Shown here: in pieces, positions 18,963 through 28,044 of the stretch
Numbering within the stretch: position 1 is the first letter of the stretch
Layout of the letters: each line of letters begins with the position of its first letter
Source: Allobosea lathyri
Lineage (GTDB): Bacteria; Pseudomonadota; Alphaproteobacteria; Rhizobiales; Beijerinckiaceae
NCBI RefSeq assembly: GCF_900108245.1
Contig: NZ_FNUY01000015.1
Location: 28,489 to 92,488 of the forward strand
DNA: 64,000 nt
Reading direction: 5' to 3'
Program-made: the position numbers and the translations under genes
The notes under the pieces: model-generated
The model's database searches: none
The model's input: the letters and a program-made list of their open reading frames with translations, nothing else
What the model was told of the DNA's origin: nothing

Positions 18963-19118
18963 ATGTTCGTCACCATGATCGCCGCCAAGATCCGCTCGTA
19001 CCTGCGTTATCGTGAGACCGTCCGCGAGCTCTCGCGCCTGACCGATCGCGAGCTGGACGATCTGGGCCTGTCGCGTTCGGAGATCCCCTTCATCGCCCGT
19101 ACGCACGCCGTCATCTGA
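18963..19118 (+). CDS. DUF1127 small protein
   Basis: A 51-residue Arg-rich peptide, MFVTMIAAKIRSYLRYRE followed by LSRLTDRELDDLGLSRSEIP. The LxxLxDRxLxDIGLxRxxI signature is that of DUF1127 (YjiS-like). In Rhodobacter and Agrobacterium relatives of this family affect RNA turnover, phosphate and stress responses; transfer of that role here is inference. AGGAG at 18951-18955 is 7 bases before the ATG. A good rho-independent terminator follows at 19194, so it is a single-gene transcript with a long GC-poor leader. Confidence 0.9.
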   Translation: MFVTMIAAKIRSYLRYRETVRELSRLTDRELDDLGLSRSEIPFIARTHAVI

Positions 19119-19193
19119 TATCCGAGCCTTCTACCGGCTCCGAATAGTTTCTCCCGGGTTCGCGTCCTCCCCGCGAACTTTGGTCGAAGAGCG

Positions 19194-19219
19194 AATGCCC
19201 GCTTTCGAGCGGGCATTTT
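19194..19219 (+). terminator. Rho-independent terminator after the DUF1127 gene
   Basis: AATGCCCGCT-TTCG-AGCGGGCATT followed by TT: a 10-bp stem closed by a stable UUCG tetraloop. It lies 76 bases after the DUF1127 stop and before trmFO. Confidence 0.85.
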
Positions 19220-19284
19220 GCGTTTTGGGCCGGAATTTTTGTCCTCCCCTTGACCTTCCGGCCCGCTGCGGACACATCCCAGCG

Positions 19285-20691
19285 ATGGAACCCATTCACA
19301 TCATCGGCGGCGGGCTTGCGGGCTCGGAGGCTGCCTGGCAGATCGCAGAGGCCGGCGTGCCGGTCGTGCTCCACGAAATGCGCCCGCAGCGCGGCACCGA
19401 CGCGCACAAGACGCAAAGCCTGGCCGAGCTCGTCTGCTCCAACTCGTTCCGCTCCGACGATTCGCTAAGCAATGCGGTCGGCCAGCTGCATTGGGAGATG
19501 CGCCGGCTGAACTCGCTGATCATGGCCAAGGGCGACGCGCATCAGGTCCCGGCCGGCGGCGCGCTGGCCGTCGATCGCGACGGGTTTGCGGAAGGCGTCA
19601 CGGCCGCGCTCGAAGCCCACCCACTGGTCACGATAGACCGGGCCGAGATCGCCGGCCTGCCACCTGCTGAATGGGACAAGGTCATCATCGCGACCGGCCC
19701 CCTCACCTCGCCCTCGCTGGCGCAGGGCATCCAGTCGCTGACCGGAGAAACCGAACTCGCCTTCTTCGACGCCATCGCCCCGATCGTGCATTTCGATTCG
19801 GTCGACATGGATCAGGCCTGGTTCCAGTCGCGCTATGACAAGGCGGGTCCGGGCGGCACCGGCGCCGACTACATCAACTGCCCGCTCGACCGCGACCAGT
19901 ACGAGGCCTTCATCGACGCGCTGCTGGCGGCCGAAAAGACCGAGTTCAAGGAGTGGGAGGGCACGCCCTATTTCGACGGCTGCCTGCCGATCGAGGTCAT
20001 GGCCGAGCGCGGGCGCGAAACACTGCGCTGGGGACCGATGAAGCCGGTCGGGCTGACCAACAAGCACAACCCGACGGTGAAGGCCTATGCCGTGGTGCAG
20101 CTGCGCCAGGACAATGCGCTGGGCACCCTGTTCAACATGACGGGCTTCCAGACCAAGCTGAAATATGGCGAGCAGGCCGCGATCTTCCGGATGATCCCGG
20201 GCCTCCAGAACGCCGAATTCGCAAGGCTCGGCGGCATCCACCGCAACACCTATCTCAACTCGCCCAAGCTGCTCGACGAGCGGCTGCGGCTGAAGGCCGA
20301 TCCGCGCCTGCGCTTCGCCGGCCAGATCACCGGCTGCGAGGGCTATGTCGAAAGCGCCGCGATCGGCCTGCTGGCGGGCCGCATGGCCGCTGCCGAGCGC
20401 CTCGGCAACGAACTCGATCTGCCGCCTGCGACGACGGCGCTCGGCGCGCTGGTCAACCACATCACCGGCGGCCACATCGTCACCATCGACGAGGGGCCGC
20501 GCTCCTTCCAGCCGATGAACATCAATTTCGGCCTGTTCCCGCATATCGAGGGCCAGGCAACGCACGGCCCCGACGGCAAGAAGCTGAAGGGTCCCGCCAA
20601 GAGCGTCGCACGCAAGCACGCGCTGACCGCCCGGGCGAAGGTGGAGATGGACGCCTGGGCCGGCGGTGCGGCGGTTCAGGCGGCGGAGTAG
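19285..20691 (+). CDS. trmFO: Methylenetetrahydrofolate--tRNA-(uracil-5)-methyltransferase TrmFO
   Basis: A 468-residue FAD- and folate-dependent enzyme that makes 5-methyluridine at position 54 of tRNA (GidA-like family). The FAD-binding motif IIGGGLAGSEAA is at 6-16; ELVCSNSFRSDD near 51-62, and FNMTGFQTKLKYGEQ near 280 and GQITGCEGYVESAAIGLLAG near 350 are family hallmarks. The ATG at 19285 matches the family start. It is preceded by a terminator, so it has its own promoter. It converges with the squalene-synthase-like gene across a family C palindrome. Confidence 0.96.
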   Translation: MEPIHIIGGGLAGSEAAWQIAEAGVPVVLHEMRPQRGTDAHKTQSLAELVCSNSFRSDDSLSNAVGQLHWEMRRLNSLIMAKGDAHQVPAGGALAVDRDGFAEGVTAALEAHPLVTIDRAEIAGLPPAEWDKVIIATGPLTSPSLAQGIQSLTGETELAFFDAIAPIVHFDSVDMDQAWFQSRYDKAGPGGTGADYINCPLDRDQYEAFIDALLAAEKTEFKEWEGTPYFDGCLPIEVMAERGRETLRWGPMKPVGLTNKHNPTVKAYAVVQLRQDNALGTLFNMTGFQTKLKYGEQAAIFRMIPGLQNAEFARLGGIHRNTYLNSPKLLDERLRLKADPRLRFAGQITGCEGYVESAAIGLLAGRMAAAERLGNELDLPPATTALGALVNHITGGHIVTIDEGPRSFQPMNINFGLFPHIEGQATHGPDGKKLKGPAKSVARKHALTARAKVEMDAWAGGAAVQAAE

Positions 20692-20693
20692 TC

Positions 20694-20770
20694 GTCATTG
20701 CGAGCGTAGCGAAGCAATCCAGCGCTTCGCTCTACGTCCTCCTGGATTGCTTCGCTACGCTCGCAATGAC
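20694..20770. repeat. Family C palindrome, copy 1
   Basis: GTCATTGCGAGCGTAGCGAA and its inverse GCTCGCAATGAC enclose a second arm pair AGCAATCCAG / TGGATTGCT. It sits exactly between convergent stop codons. A second copy is at 47895-47978. Confidence 0.85.
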
Positions 20771-20777
20771 GGGTAAT

Positions 20778-21689
20778 TCAGCGCCCTGCCCGCGACGCGC
20801 GCCAGATCAGCCATTGCCGCTGCCAGGCAGGTAGCGTGATGATCGTGCGGTACGGGTCGTAGCCGCTGCGCTCCATCCGCTTGAGATAGGGCTCGACCAG
20901 CGCGACCGGCAAAAACGCCGGCATGACGGCCGAAGGCACGGTCTCACGCAGGTCGCGCAGCTTGGCCAGATGCGCGCGGGCGATGTCGCGCAGTTCCTTC
21001 AGCGAATAGAGCACGCCGGGCCCGCCGCGACCGCGCACGATATCATCCCGTGTGACACCGTTGCGGGACAGGATATCGGCGGGAATATAGACCTGCCCCT
21101 CGGCGGCATGCCAGGGAAAGGCCCGCATCAACCCGTTCAGCGCATAGGCGACGCCGGCATAGCCGGCAGCCGCGGCGCCGCCGGGATCGCGGCCATTGGC
21201 CAGGATGATCGAGGCGAGCCGGATCAGCGCGCTCGACGTTTCCCCCGCATACCCCTCCAGATCGCGTAGCGAGGGCATCGGATCGTCATAGAGATCGAAG
21301 ACGCGCGCCTCGATCAGCGCGGTCAGGGGCGCGACCGGCAGACGATAGCGTTTGATGCTGTCGAGAAGGGCTGCCGCGACAGGATGAGCCTGCACCTCCC
21401 CTTGCGCATCCCCTTCGAGAAGATCGCGCCACCATTGCAGCCTGACCTCGCCGGGCAGCGGCTCGCTGACGAGCGCGCGCACGCGAGCGATTTCGTGGCT
21501 GAAGGCATAGAGCGCAAATAGCGACGGCCGCTGCGCCTCGGGAGCGTAGAGACCGGCGATATAGCGATCCTGATCGTGTTCGCGCACCAGCGAAGCGCAA
21601 TGCGCATAGGCCGCCGGCAGCGCCGCAGGCGCGGTGTCACGGCGATCGTCGGTCTGCGTCTGCGGCATCATCCCGCCCTGGCCTGTCAT
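20778..21689 (-). CDS. Squalene/phytoene synthase-like protein (NDUFAF6-type)
   Basis: A 303-residue protein of the trans-isoprenyl diphosphate synthase fold (YAHCASLVREHDQDRY, LFALYAFSHEIARVR, LQWWRDLL). The two Asp-rich catalytic motifs of real squalene synthases are degenerate: the first reads SHEIA and the second GVAYALNGLMR rather than DxxxD. This is the branch related to the mitochondrial complex I assembly factor NDUFAF6. Its neighbour downstream of secF is related to NDUFAF3, supporting a role in respiratory complex assembly rather than terpene synthesis. The start at 21689 has GAGG 7 bases upstream; ATGs at 21671 and 21668 are alternatives. Confidence 0.82.
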   Translation of the reverse strand: MTGQGGMMPQTQTDDRRDTAPAALPAAYAHCASLVREHDQDRYIAGLYAPEAQRPSLFALYAFSHEIARVRALVSEPLPGEVRLQWWRDLLEGDAQGEVQAHPVAAALLDSIKRYRLPVAPLTALIEARVFDLYDDPMPSLRDLEGYAGETSSALIRLASIILANGRDPGGAAAAGYAGVAYALNGLMRAFPWHAAEGQVYIPADILSRNGVTRDDIVRGRGGPGVLYSLKELRDIARAHLAKLRDLRETVPSAVMPAFLPVALVEPYLKRMERSGYDPYRTIITLPAWQRQWLIWRASRAGR

Positions 21690-21768
21690 CTGTCGGCCTC
21701 GCTCACCGGGGCATTGTAGGCCGAGCTTGGCCTGTAAGGCTACGCCTGCCGAACGGAGTTAGCGCACT

Positions 21769-22146
21769 CTATTCGACCGCGATCAGCGCCGCCGCGACTC
21801 GCCTGTCTTCGCCCACCAGCACATTATAGGTCCGGGCGGCCGCGCCTGTCGCCATGCCTTCGATCGTGATCCCGACCTGCCTGAACCTGTCACGCAAGAC
21901 CGACGGAATGAAGGCAATGTCGTTGCCCGTCCCGATCAGCAGGAAATCGATACTCTCAGCCTCGTCGAGCACAGGCTGCAGGCTCTCAGGCGTGATGTCG
22001 GCGAAGCGCGTCACCGGCCAGATACGAATGCCGGCCGGCGTCACAAGCACCGAGCCACGATGGCTCATATCGGCGAAGCGGAAGCCACCGGCTCCGAACG
22101 CATCGAGTTGGTGGCGGCCGGGAAGAAAACCGTCGAAGCGCGCCAT
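21769..22146 (-). CDS. Mth938-like/DUF498 protein (NDUFAF3-type)
   Basis: A 125-residue protein of the Mth938/DUF498 fold. It has HRGSVLVTPAGIRIWPV, then DFLLIGTGNDIAFIPSVLR and MATGAAARTYNVLVGEDRRVAAALIAV, the standard core of the family. The human relative NDUFAF3 is a complex I assembly factor, and linkage to secDF in alphaproteobacteria is known for this family. It follows secF by 17 bases and is thus the last gene of the sec operon. Cytoplasmic, without catalytic motif. Confidence 0.88.
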   Translation of the reverse strand: MARFDGFLPGRHQLDAFGAGGFRFADMSHRGSVLVTPAGIRIWPVTRFADITPESLQPVLDEAESIDFLLIGTGNDIAFIPSVLRDRFRQVGITIEGMATGAAARTYNVLVGEDRRVAAALIAVE

Positions 22147-22163
22147 GACCGACGCCTTCTGCC

Positions 22164-23114
22164 TCAGCCCGCCTTCGCCTTGGCTCCGGCAGGCACCTTC
22201 TCGTCGGCCTGATCAAGCCGGCCGGACCGGACATCGAGATAGAGCAGCACAGGCGTCGAGATGAACATCGCCGAATAGGTGCAGACCACCACGCCAAACA
22301 GCATGACAAGCGCGAAGCCCTCGATCGCCGAGCCGCCGAACAGCACGAGCGCGATGAGCGCGAGCACGGTCGTGGTCGAGGTGATCGCAGTGCGCGACAG
22401 GGTCGAGTTGACCGAGAGGTCGAGCAGATCGGCCACCGGCATGGCCTTGTAGCGCCGCAGCAATTCGCGCGTGCGGTCGAACACCACCACGGTCTCGTTC
22501 AGCGAATAGCCGACGATGGTCAGGATCGCCGCGATCGAGGTCAGGTTGAATTCGAGCTGCGTGATCAGGAAGAAGCCCATCGTCAGCACGATGTCGTGCA
22601 GCGTGCCGAGGATCGCGCCGATGGCGAGCGGCATCTCGAAGCGGAACCAGAGATAGATCAGCACGCCGACGATCGCGAGAACGACGCCGAGCGCGCCGGC
22701 CTGCACCAGCTCTCCGGAGACACGCGGGCCGACCGTCTCGACCCGGCGGAAATCGTAAGCCGACGCGAACGCCTCGCGCGCCTTGACCACGACCTGCTGC
22801 TGCGCCACCTCGCCACCCGGCTGCAGCGCAAAGCGCATCGAAATCTCGCCGCCGCTGCCGAACTCCTGCACCTCCGCCTCGCCGAAGCCGAGGCCGTGCG
22901 CCGTCTGGCGCACGGAAGCGATGTCGGGCCGGCCCGCCTTGGCCTGCATCTCGATCAGCGTGCCGCCCTTGAAGTCGATGCCGAAATTCAGGCCGATCGT
23001 CAGGAAGAGCGTGATCACCAGGATCGAGTAGGCCGCCGAAAACGGATAGCTGAACCAGCGGAAACGGACGATCTTGAAGGTGGTATTGTCGGGAACGATG
23101 CGAAGCAGACGCAT
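22164..23114 (-). CDS. secF: Protein translocase subunit SecF
   Basis: A 316-residue inner-membrane protein with six expected membrane segments. FGIDFKGGTLIEMQ near residue 43, SLNETVVVFDRTRE near 200 and SRTAITSTTTVLALIALVLFGG near 240 are diagnostic. With SecD it uses the proton gradient to pull exported chains into the periplasm. It is 29 bases downstream of secD and co-transcribed with it. Confidence 0.97.
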   Translation of the reverse strand: MRLLRIVPDNTTFKIVRFRWFSYPFSAAYSILVITLFLTIGLNFGIDFKGGTLIEMQAKAGRPDIASVRQTAHGLGFGEAEVQEFGSGGEISMRFALQPGGEVAQQQVVVKAREAFASAYDFRRVETVGPRVSGELVQAGALGVVLAIVGVLIYLWFRFEMPLAIGAILGTLHDIVLTMGFFLITQLEFNLTSIAAILTIVGYSLNETVVVFDRTRELLRRYKAMPVADLLDLSVNSTLSRTAITSTTTVLALIALVLFGGSAIEGFALVMLFGVVVCTYSAMFISTPVLLYLDVRSGRLDQADEKVPAGAKAKAG

Positions 23115-23143
23115 GCGCTATCTCCTCAAAGGGGTTGCTTGCG

Positions 23144-24754
23144 TCAGAACGGAAGGGCTTTGGGCCGAGCCCAGCGATACCACAGCGCGATCAGCATCCG
23201 CGTCAGCGTCACGGCCGTGATCACGGTCGTGAGAATGCCGAGGATGAAGACGACGGCGAAGCCGCGGACAGGTCCCGAGCCGAGCGAGAACAGCGCCACG
23301 GCCGCGATCAGCATCGTGACGTTGGAATCGATGATCGTGGCGAAGGCGCGCTGGAAGCCGGCCTCCAGGGCGGAGACGAGAGATCGGCCCTGATGCTCCT
23401 CCTCGCGCATGCGCTCATAGATCAGCACGTTGGAATCGACTGCCGTACCGATGGTGAGCACGATGCCCGCAATGCCCGGCAGCGTCATCGTCGCGCCCAG
23501 CACCGACATCAACCCGAAGATCAGGCAGACATGGACGAGCAGCGCGATCGAGGCGATGAAGCCGAACACGCCATAGGTCAGGATCATGTAGAGGATGACG
23601 AGCACGGTCGCGATCAGGGTCGCCATCTTGCCGGCCTGGATCGAATCCGCGCCGAGGCCGGGGCCGACCGTGCGCTCCTCGACGATCGTCATCTTGGCCG
23701 GCAGCGCGCCTGCACGCAGCAGGATCGCGAGGTTGTTGACGGCCTCGACGGTGAAGTTGCCCGAGATCTGGCCCGAACCGCCGGTGATCGGCGACTGGAT
23801 GACCGGCGACGAGATCACCTTGTTGTCGAGCACGATCGCCAGCGGGCGGCCGAGATTTTCCGTCGTCGCCTGCCCGAAGCGCTGCGCGCCGCGGATGTTG
23901 AAGCGGAAATTCACGATCGGCTGGCTGGAGCGCGAATCGAAGGCGGGCTGCGCATCGACGAGATCAGCGCCCTCGACGATGACGCGGCGCTCGACCGGCA
24001 CCAGAGCGCCGCCCGAATCCTGCGACGGCAGCATGTCGACATCGCCGCCCTGATTGTCGGCGACCATGCGGAACTGGAGCTTCGCGGTCTGGCCCAGAAT
24101 GTCCTTGAGCCGCTGCGGGTCCTGCAGGCCCGGCACCTGAACCAGAATACGATCGAGGCCCTGGCGCTGGATGTTCGGCTCGGTCGTGCCCAGCGCGTCG
24201 ACGCGACGGCGCAGCACTTCCATGGCCTGCTCGACCGCGCGACGAACGCGCTCATTGGCGCCGGCCTCGCTGACCGAGAGCTGGACCAACCCGTCCGGCT
24301 GCTCCGAGATCTCGATCGTGTTGTTGCCCGACGGCCCGAAGGCGCCGAGCGTTCCCACAGGCTGCGCCAGTTCACGCAGCTTCGGCATCAGCCTCGCCCG
24401 GTCGGCGGCATCCGGCACGCGAACCTGCACGCCGCGCGCCGTCATGCCGATACCGCCCTGGAAGGCGATGCGCTCGTCACGCAGGATGCGGCGCAGATCG
24501 TCGCGCAGCTGCGTCACCTGGCTGCGCACGAGGTCCGCTCGGTCGATCTCGAGCAGCACATGCGAGCCACCCTGCAGGTCGAGCCCCAGCACAACCGCAT
24601 GGATCGGCAGCAGGATGCGCGGGATCCAGGATGGGGCGCCCACCTCGATGGCCTTGCGCGTCTCGGGCGAAAACAGGTTCGGCAGAGCGAAACCGCAGCC
24701 GAAGAGTAGCACGAGCAGGACGAGGATGACCTTGCGGGTCTGGAAACGAAGCAT
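23144..24754 (-). CDS. secD: Protein translocase subunit SecD
   Basis: A 536-residue SecD. Membrane segment near 8-25, then LGLDLQGGSHVLLEID, a long periplasmic P1 domain (about 90-340), and five C-terminal membrane segments with GTAVDSNVLIYERMREE near 430 containing the conserved Asp of the proton path. The start MLRFQTRK at 24754 is chosen by family match; an in-frame GTG 13 codons upstream would add an unusual Arg-rich stretch. Operon order is yajC-secD-secF-DUF498. Confidence 0.96.
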   Translation of the reverse strand: MLRFQTRKVILVLLVLLFGCGFALPNLFSPETRKAIEVGAPSWIPRILLPIHAVVLGLDLQGGSHVLLEIDRADLVRSQVTQLRDDLRRILRDERIAFQGGIGMTARGVQVRVPDAADRARLMPKLRELAQPVGTLGAFGPSGNNTIEISEQPDGLVQLSVSEAGANERVRRAVEQAMEVLRRRVDALGTTEPNIQRQGLDRILVQVPGLQDPQRLKDILGQTAKLQFRMVADNQGGDVDMLPSQDSGGALVPVERRVIVEGADLVDAQPAFDSRSSQPIVNFRFNIRGAQRFGQATTENLGRPLAIVLDNKVISSPVIQSPITGGSGQISGNFTVEAVNNLAILLRAGALPAKMTIVEERTVGPGLGADSIQAGKMATLIATVLVILYMILTYGVFGFIASIALLVHVCLIFGLMSVLGATMTLPGIAGIVLTIGTAVDSNVLIYERMREEEHQGRSLVSALEAGFQRAFATIIDSNVTMLIAAVALFSLGSGPVRGFAVVFILGILTTVITAVTLTRMLIALWYRWARPKALPF

Positions 24755-24841
24755 CTGCGTGAACAGCCTTGTTGTCGCGCGCCGGCCCCTCACAGGGTCG
24801 GGCGTCGTTCGAGAGCATGACGACTTAAGTCAGAAACGCCT

Positions 24842-24948
24842 CGTCATCCTGGACAAGCGGCGAAGCCGCGCAGCTCCGGGATCCATCAAAGGACGATGTC
24901 GAGGCCTTCGATGGATCCCGGGACGACCTGCGGTCGCCCAGGATGACG
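24842..24948. repeat. Family A intergenic palindrome, copy 3
   Basis: CGTCATCCTGGACAAGCGG to CCAGGATGACG with inner GGGATCCATC / GATGGATCCC arms. It lies inside the yajC-secD interval, so it would be transcribed in the sec mRNA. Confidence 0.85.
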
Positions 24949-24977
24949 GCTGTGTTTCCATGCCAAATCATCATGCT

Positions 24978-25304
24978 TCAGCTCTTGACCGGCTCGCCCT
25001 TGGTGCGGACGTCCTGGATCATGCCCTTGACCAGACGGACACGCACGCCGTCAGCGATCTCGGCTTCGATCTCGCCGTCGTCGATGACCTTCGAGACCTT
25101 GGCGACCATGCCGCCGGCGGTGACCACCGTGTCGCCACGACGCACGTTCTTGATCATTTCCTGATGCGTCTTGGCGCGCTTCTGCTGCGGGCGGATGATC
25201 AGGAACCACATGATCACGAAGATCAGCAGGAACGGCACCAGCTGGAGCAGCATGTCGGTGCCGCCACCGGCTCCGGTTGCCTGGGCGAAAGCGGGGGTGA
25301 TCAC
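24978..25304 (-). CDS. yajC: Preprotein translocase accessory protein YajC
   Basis: A 108-residue single-membrane-segment protein: LLQLVPFLLIFVIMWFLIIR then PQQKRAKTHQEMIKNVRRGD and VVTAGGMVAKV, all standard YajC. It associates with SecDF. The start is a GTG at 25304, with AAGGAG 8 bases upstream; the in-frame upstream extension has no ribosome site. The first residues are ITPAFAQA. Confidence 0.95.
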   Translation of the reverse strand: MITPAFAQATGAGGGTDMLLQLVPFLLIFVIMWFLIIRPQQKRAKTHQEMIKNVRRGDTVVTAGGMVAKVSKVIDDGEIEAEIADGVRVRLVKGMIQDVRTKGEPVKS

Positions 25305-25522
25305 GAAAGAAACTCCTTCATCGCAGCGGCGCAGCACGCCGCCGGCCGCAGGGCGCGGCATAAGCATCGTCAGGCCAGAAAATCGCGCGGACTATAGCCA
25401 GCGACACCGGTAAATCAATCAGAGGCGGCCGATCGCCCGGCCACGCCCCTCACCTATGGTCTTGGCGCCATTCGCGCAATGGCCTTGCGCTTTGCAACAC
25501 AGTGCAGTTAACGGTGCGTTTG

Positions 25523-25542
25523 ACCGTACCGCCGGGTACGGT
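25523..25542. promoter_or_regulatory. Inverted repeat upstream of the DUF815 gene
   Basis: ACCGTACC-GCCG-GGTACGGT, 8-bp perfect arms, 31 bases before the DUF815 start. It may be an operator or leader hairpin. Confidence 0.4.
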
Positions 25543-25573
25543 TGCCAGACCGACCGTTCGAAGGCGCTCCACG

Positions 25574-26452
25574 ATGACCGACATCGCCACCGACCAGACC
25601 CTCGAAACCCTGCTGCGCATCGCCTCTGCGCTGGAGCGCATCGCTCCGCCGCCGCGCAAGCCCGTGGATATGACGATCGCCGACGCCTTCGTCTGGCAGC
25701 CGGCCGGGCCTGAGCTCGCGCCTGTCGCCAAGGTCAATCGCGTTGCCCTGTCGCTTTTGCGCGGCGTCGATCGTGTGCGCGACACGCTGGCCGAGAATAC
25801 CGAGCGCTTCGCACGGGGACTGCCGGCCAACAATGTCCTGCTCTGGGGCGCGCGCGGCATGGGCAAGTCGTCGCTGGTGAAATCTGTACACGCCGACACC
25901 AACAAGCGACTGGCAGGCGAAGCCCTGCCGCTGAAGCTGATCGAGATCCACCGCGAGGACATCGAAAGCCTGCCCGCGCTGATGGGGCTGCTTCGGCCCG
26001 ACCGGCACCGCGCCATCGTCTTCTGCGACGATCTCTCCTTCGACGGAGAGGACACCTCCTACAAGTCGCTGAAGGCGGCACTGGATGGTGGCGTCGAGGG
26101 GCGGCCCGAAAACGTCGTGTTCTACGCCACCTCGAATCGCCGCCACCTGATGCCGCGCGACATGATGGATAATGAGCGCTCCACGGCGATCAACCCCGGC
26201 GAGGCGATCGAGGAAAAGGTCTCGCTGTCGGACCGTTTCGGCCTCTGGCTCGGCTTCCACAAATGCAGCCAGGACGAATATCTGGAGATGATCGACGGCT
26301 ATGTCGGCCATTTCGGACTGGCGATCGCGCCCGATGAGCTACGCCGCGAAGCACTGGAGTGGTCGACGACGCGCGGCAGCCGCTCGGGCCGCACCGCCTG
26401 GCAGTACATCCAGGATCTGGCGGGGCGGCTGGGAACGAAGCTCGGCGAATAG
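25574..26452 (+). CDS. AAA+ ATPase of the DUF815 family
   Basis: A 292-residue cytoplasmic ATP-binding protein. Walker A GARGMGKSS near residue 95, Walker B IVFCDDLSF near 152, and a sensor-like FYATSNRRHLMPRDM near 192 are the conserved stretches of DUF815. The molecular role of the family is unknown; the family is AAA+-like and members have been suggested to act in DNA or protein remodelling. It diverges from yajC. Start ATG at 25574. A family A palindrome follows the stop. Confidence 0.88.
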   Translation: MTDIATDQTLETLLRIASALERIAPPPRKPVDMTIADAFVWQPAGPELAPVAKVNRVALSLLRGVDRVRDTLAENTERFARGLPANNVLLWGARGMGKSSLVKSVHADTNKRLAGEALPLKLIEIHREDIESLPALMGLLRPDRHRAIVFCDDLSFDGEDTSYKSLKAALDGGVEGRPENVVFYATSNRRHLMPRDMMDNERSTAINPGEAIEEKVSLSDRFGLWLGFHKCSQDEYLEMIDGYVGHFGLAIAPDELRREALEWSTTRGSRSGRTAWQYIQDLAGRLGTKLGE

Positions 26453-26475
26453 CGCCTCGTTCATCACATACGCGC

Positions 26476-26582
26476 CGTCATCCCGGACAAGCCGCGAAGC
26501 GGCGCCGATCCGGGATCCATCGAAGGGCGCCAGCGCTCTACGATGGATCCCGGATCTCCGCTTTGCTGCGTCCGGGATGACG
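26476..26582. repeat. Family A intergenic palindrome, copy 4
   Basis: Canonical copy: CGTCATCCCGGACAAGCCGC to CCGGGATGACG, between convergent DUF815 and the NlpD-like gene. Confidence 0.88.
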
Positions 26583-26609
26583 GAGCTTCGCCATGGCCAA
26601 GGTCGCATA

Positions 26610-26648
26610 AAAACGAAACGGGACGGCCTCTTTCCTGGGACCGTCCCG
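26610..26648 (-). terminator. Terminator of the NlpD-like gene
   Basis: On the minus strand CGGGACGG ... CCGTCCCG (14-base loop) is followed by TTTCGTTTTT. It lies 50 bases after the stop codon. Confidence 0.8.
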
Positions 26649-26697
26649 CTCTTGTTCCGATCGGCGGGGTCTCGCGAATACCGATCGAAGTGTAAGC

Positions 26698-28044
26698 TCA
26701 GTTGTTGAGATAAGGCGTCGGATCGACCGGGGCCGAGCCCTTGCGCAGTTCGAAATGCAGCTGCGGCGAGGAGACGTTGCCGCTCTGGCCGGAGCTTGCG
26801 ACGACCTGACCGCGCTTGACGGTTTCGCCGCGCTTCACCTTCAGGTCGCCATTATGGGCGTAGGCCGAGACATAGCCGTTGGGGTGACGGATCAGCACCA
26901 GATTGCCGTAGCCCTTCAGCTCGCTGCCGGCATAGGCGACGGTACCGCCCTCGGCAGCCTTGACCGGCGTGCCTTCCGGCACGGCGATGTTGATGCCCTC
27001 ATTGCCGCCCTTGCCGCTATAGCCGGCGATGACGCGGCCGCGAGCCGGCCAGCGGAAGTCGGCCTTGTCGGACGCTTCTTCCGGCTTGGGGATGCTGGCG
27101 GTGGTCTTGGGCTCGGGCGTGGGCTCCGGAGCGGATTTCGGGATGGCGCTGACCTTGGGTTCGGTGGCAGGCGCGCTGGCGACGACGACCGGCTTGGCCT
27201 TCTCCGGGACGGGAGCGGGCACAGGCTTCTTCGCCTCTGCGACGACCGCCTTGGCAGCAGGCGCAGCGGCAACCGGCGCAGATTTGCGGGCTTCGGCCTT
27301 GGCCTTGGCCTCGGCGGCGAATTTTGCCCGCGAGTCGCGCATGGCCTGGGCATCGGCCGCAGCCTTCACCTTGGCATCGGCAGCGGCATTCGCCTTGGCT
27401 TCCGCCGCGGCCTGCGCCCTCGCCCGAGCGTCGGGCACGGCTGCAGCCACAGTCGGACGGGACGTTGCAGAAGCAGCAGCCGGTCCGGCGACGAAGCGGG
27501 TCGTTTCGGTGCGCGCGGGGGCTGGTGCCTGCGCAACCTGGTGAGCGACTGGCGCCGAGCCCGAAGCGTTGTAGACCGGAATCATCAAACGCGAGCCGGG
27601 AGCAACGTTCGTGTTGGAGAGACCATTCGCCGACATCAGCGCCGAACGCGGCACGCCATAGCGTGAGGAGAGGACATCGAGCGTCTCGCCCTGGGCAACG
27701 ACGACCGGTGTGCCGCCCTGGGCCGACCAGCCGGCGGCATTGCCGCTGACCGGCTGCGGCGCCGTGCTGCGCAGGGCCACGGCCGATTGCGGCGGCGGCA
27801 GAGGCTGCGAGCGCACGCTGCTCATAGCCGGGGCCGGCTGCAGTGGCGCGCTTGCGATCGAACCCGTCGTGACTGGATCGCGACCGTTCGACGGCGCCTG
27901 TGCAGTCTTGAAGGGACTTGCGAAGGGAGCCTCGGTGAAGCGCATCGTCTCCGAAGAGCAGGCGCCAACACTCAGGGCAAGCAGACAGACCGTCGACACA
28001 CGGCGGACGACGCAGGGATTGATCAATCCGGCTTGAATACGCAT
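26698..28044 (-). CDS. NlpD-like lipoprotein with LysM and degenerate M23 domain
   Basis: A 448-residue envelope protein. Lipoprotein signal with lipobox ending SVGAC near residue 29; LysM about 118-160 (VVVAQGETLDVLSSRYGVP); a long Ala/Lys/Pro-rich linker (about 170-330); LytM/M23 domain about 335-445. In the M23 part the first zinc ligands are replaced (NEGINI where active enzymes have HxGxD), although YAHNG and LHFELR remain. That pattern is typical of NlpD/EnvC, which are inactive and switch on N-acetylmuramoyl amidases at division. Start MRIQAG at 28044. In other alphaproteobacteria nlpD follows pcm, as here. Confidence 0.88.
   Translation of the reverse strand: MRIQAGLINPCVVRRVSTVCLLALSVGACSSETMRFTEAPFASPFKTAQAPSNGRDPVTTGSIASAPLQPAPAMSSVRSQPLPPPQSAVALRSTAPQPVSGNAAGWSAQGGTPVVVAQGETLDVLSSRYGVPRSALMSANGLSNTNVAPGSRLMIPVYNASGSAPVAHQVAQAPAPARTETTRFVAGPAAASATSRPTVAAAVPDARARAQAAAEAKANAAADAKVKAAADAQAMRDSRAKFAAEAKAKAEARKSAPVAAAPAAKAVVAEAKKPVPAPVPEKAKPVVVASAPATEPKVSAIPKSAPEPTPEPKTTASIPKPEEASDKADFRWPARGRVIAGYSGKGGNEGINIAVPEGTPVKAAEGGTVAYAGSELKGYGNLVLIRHPNGYVSAYAHNGDLKVKRGETVKRGQVVASSGQSGNVSSPQLHFELRKGSAPVDPTPYLNN

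Noticed and set aside
20778..21689. Functional squalene or phytoene synthase
   Set aside because: Asp-rich catalytic motifs are degenerate and there are no terpene genes nearby.
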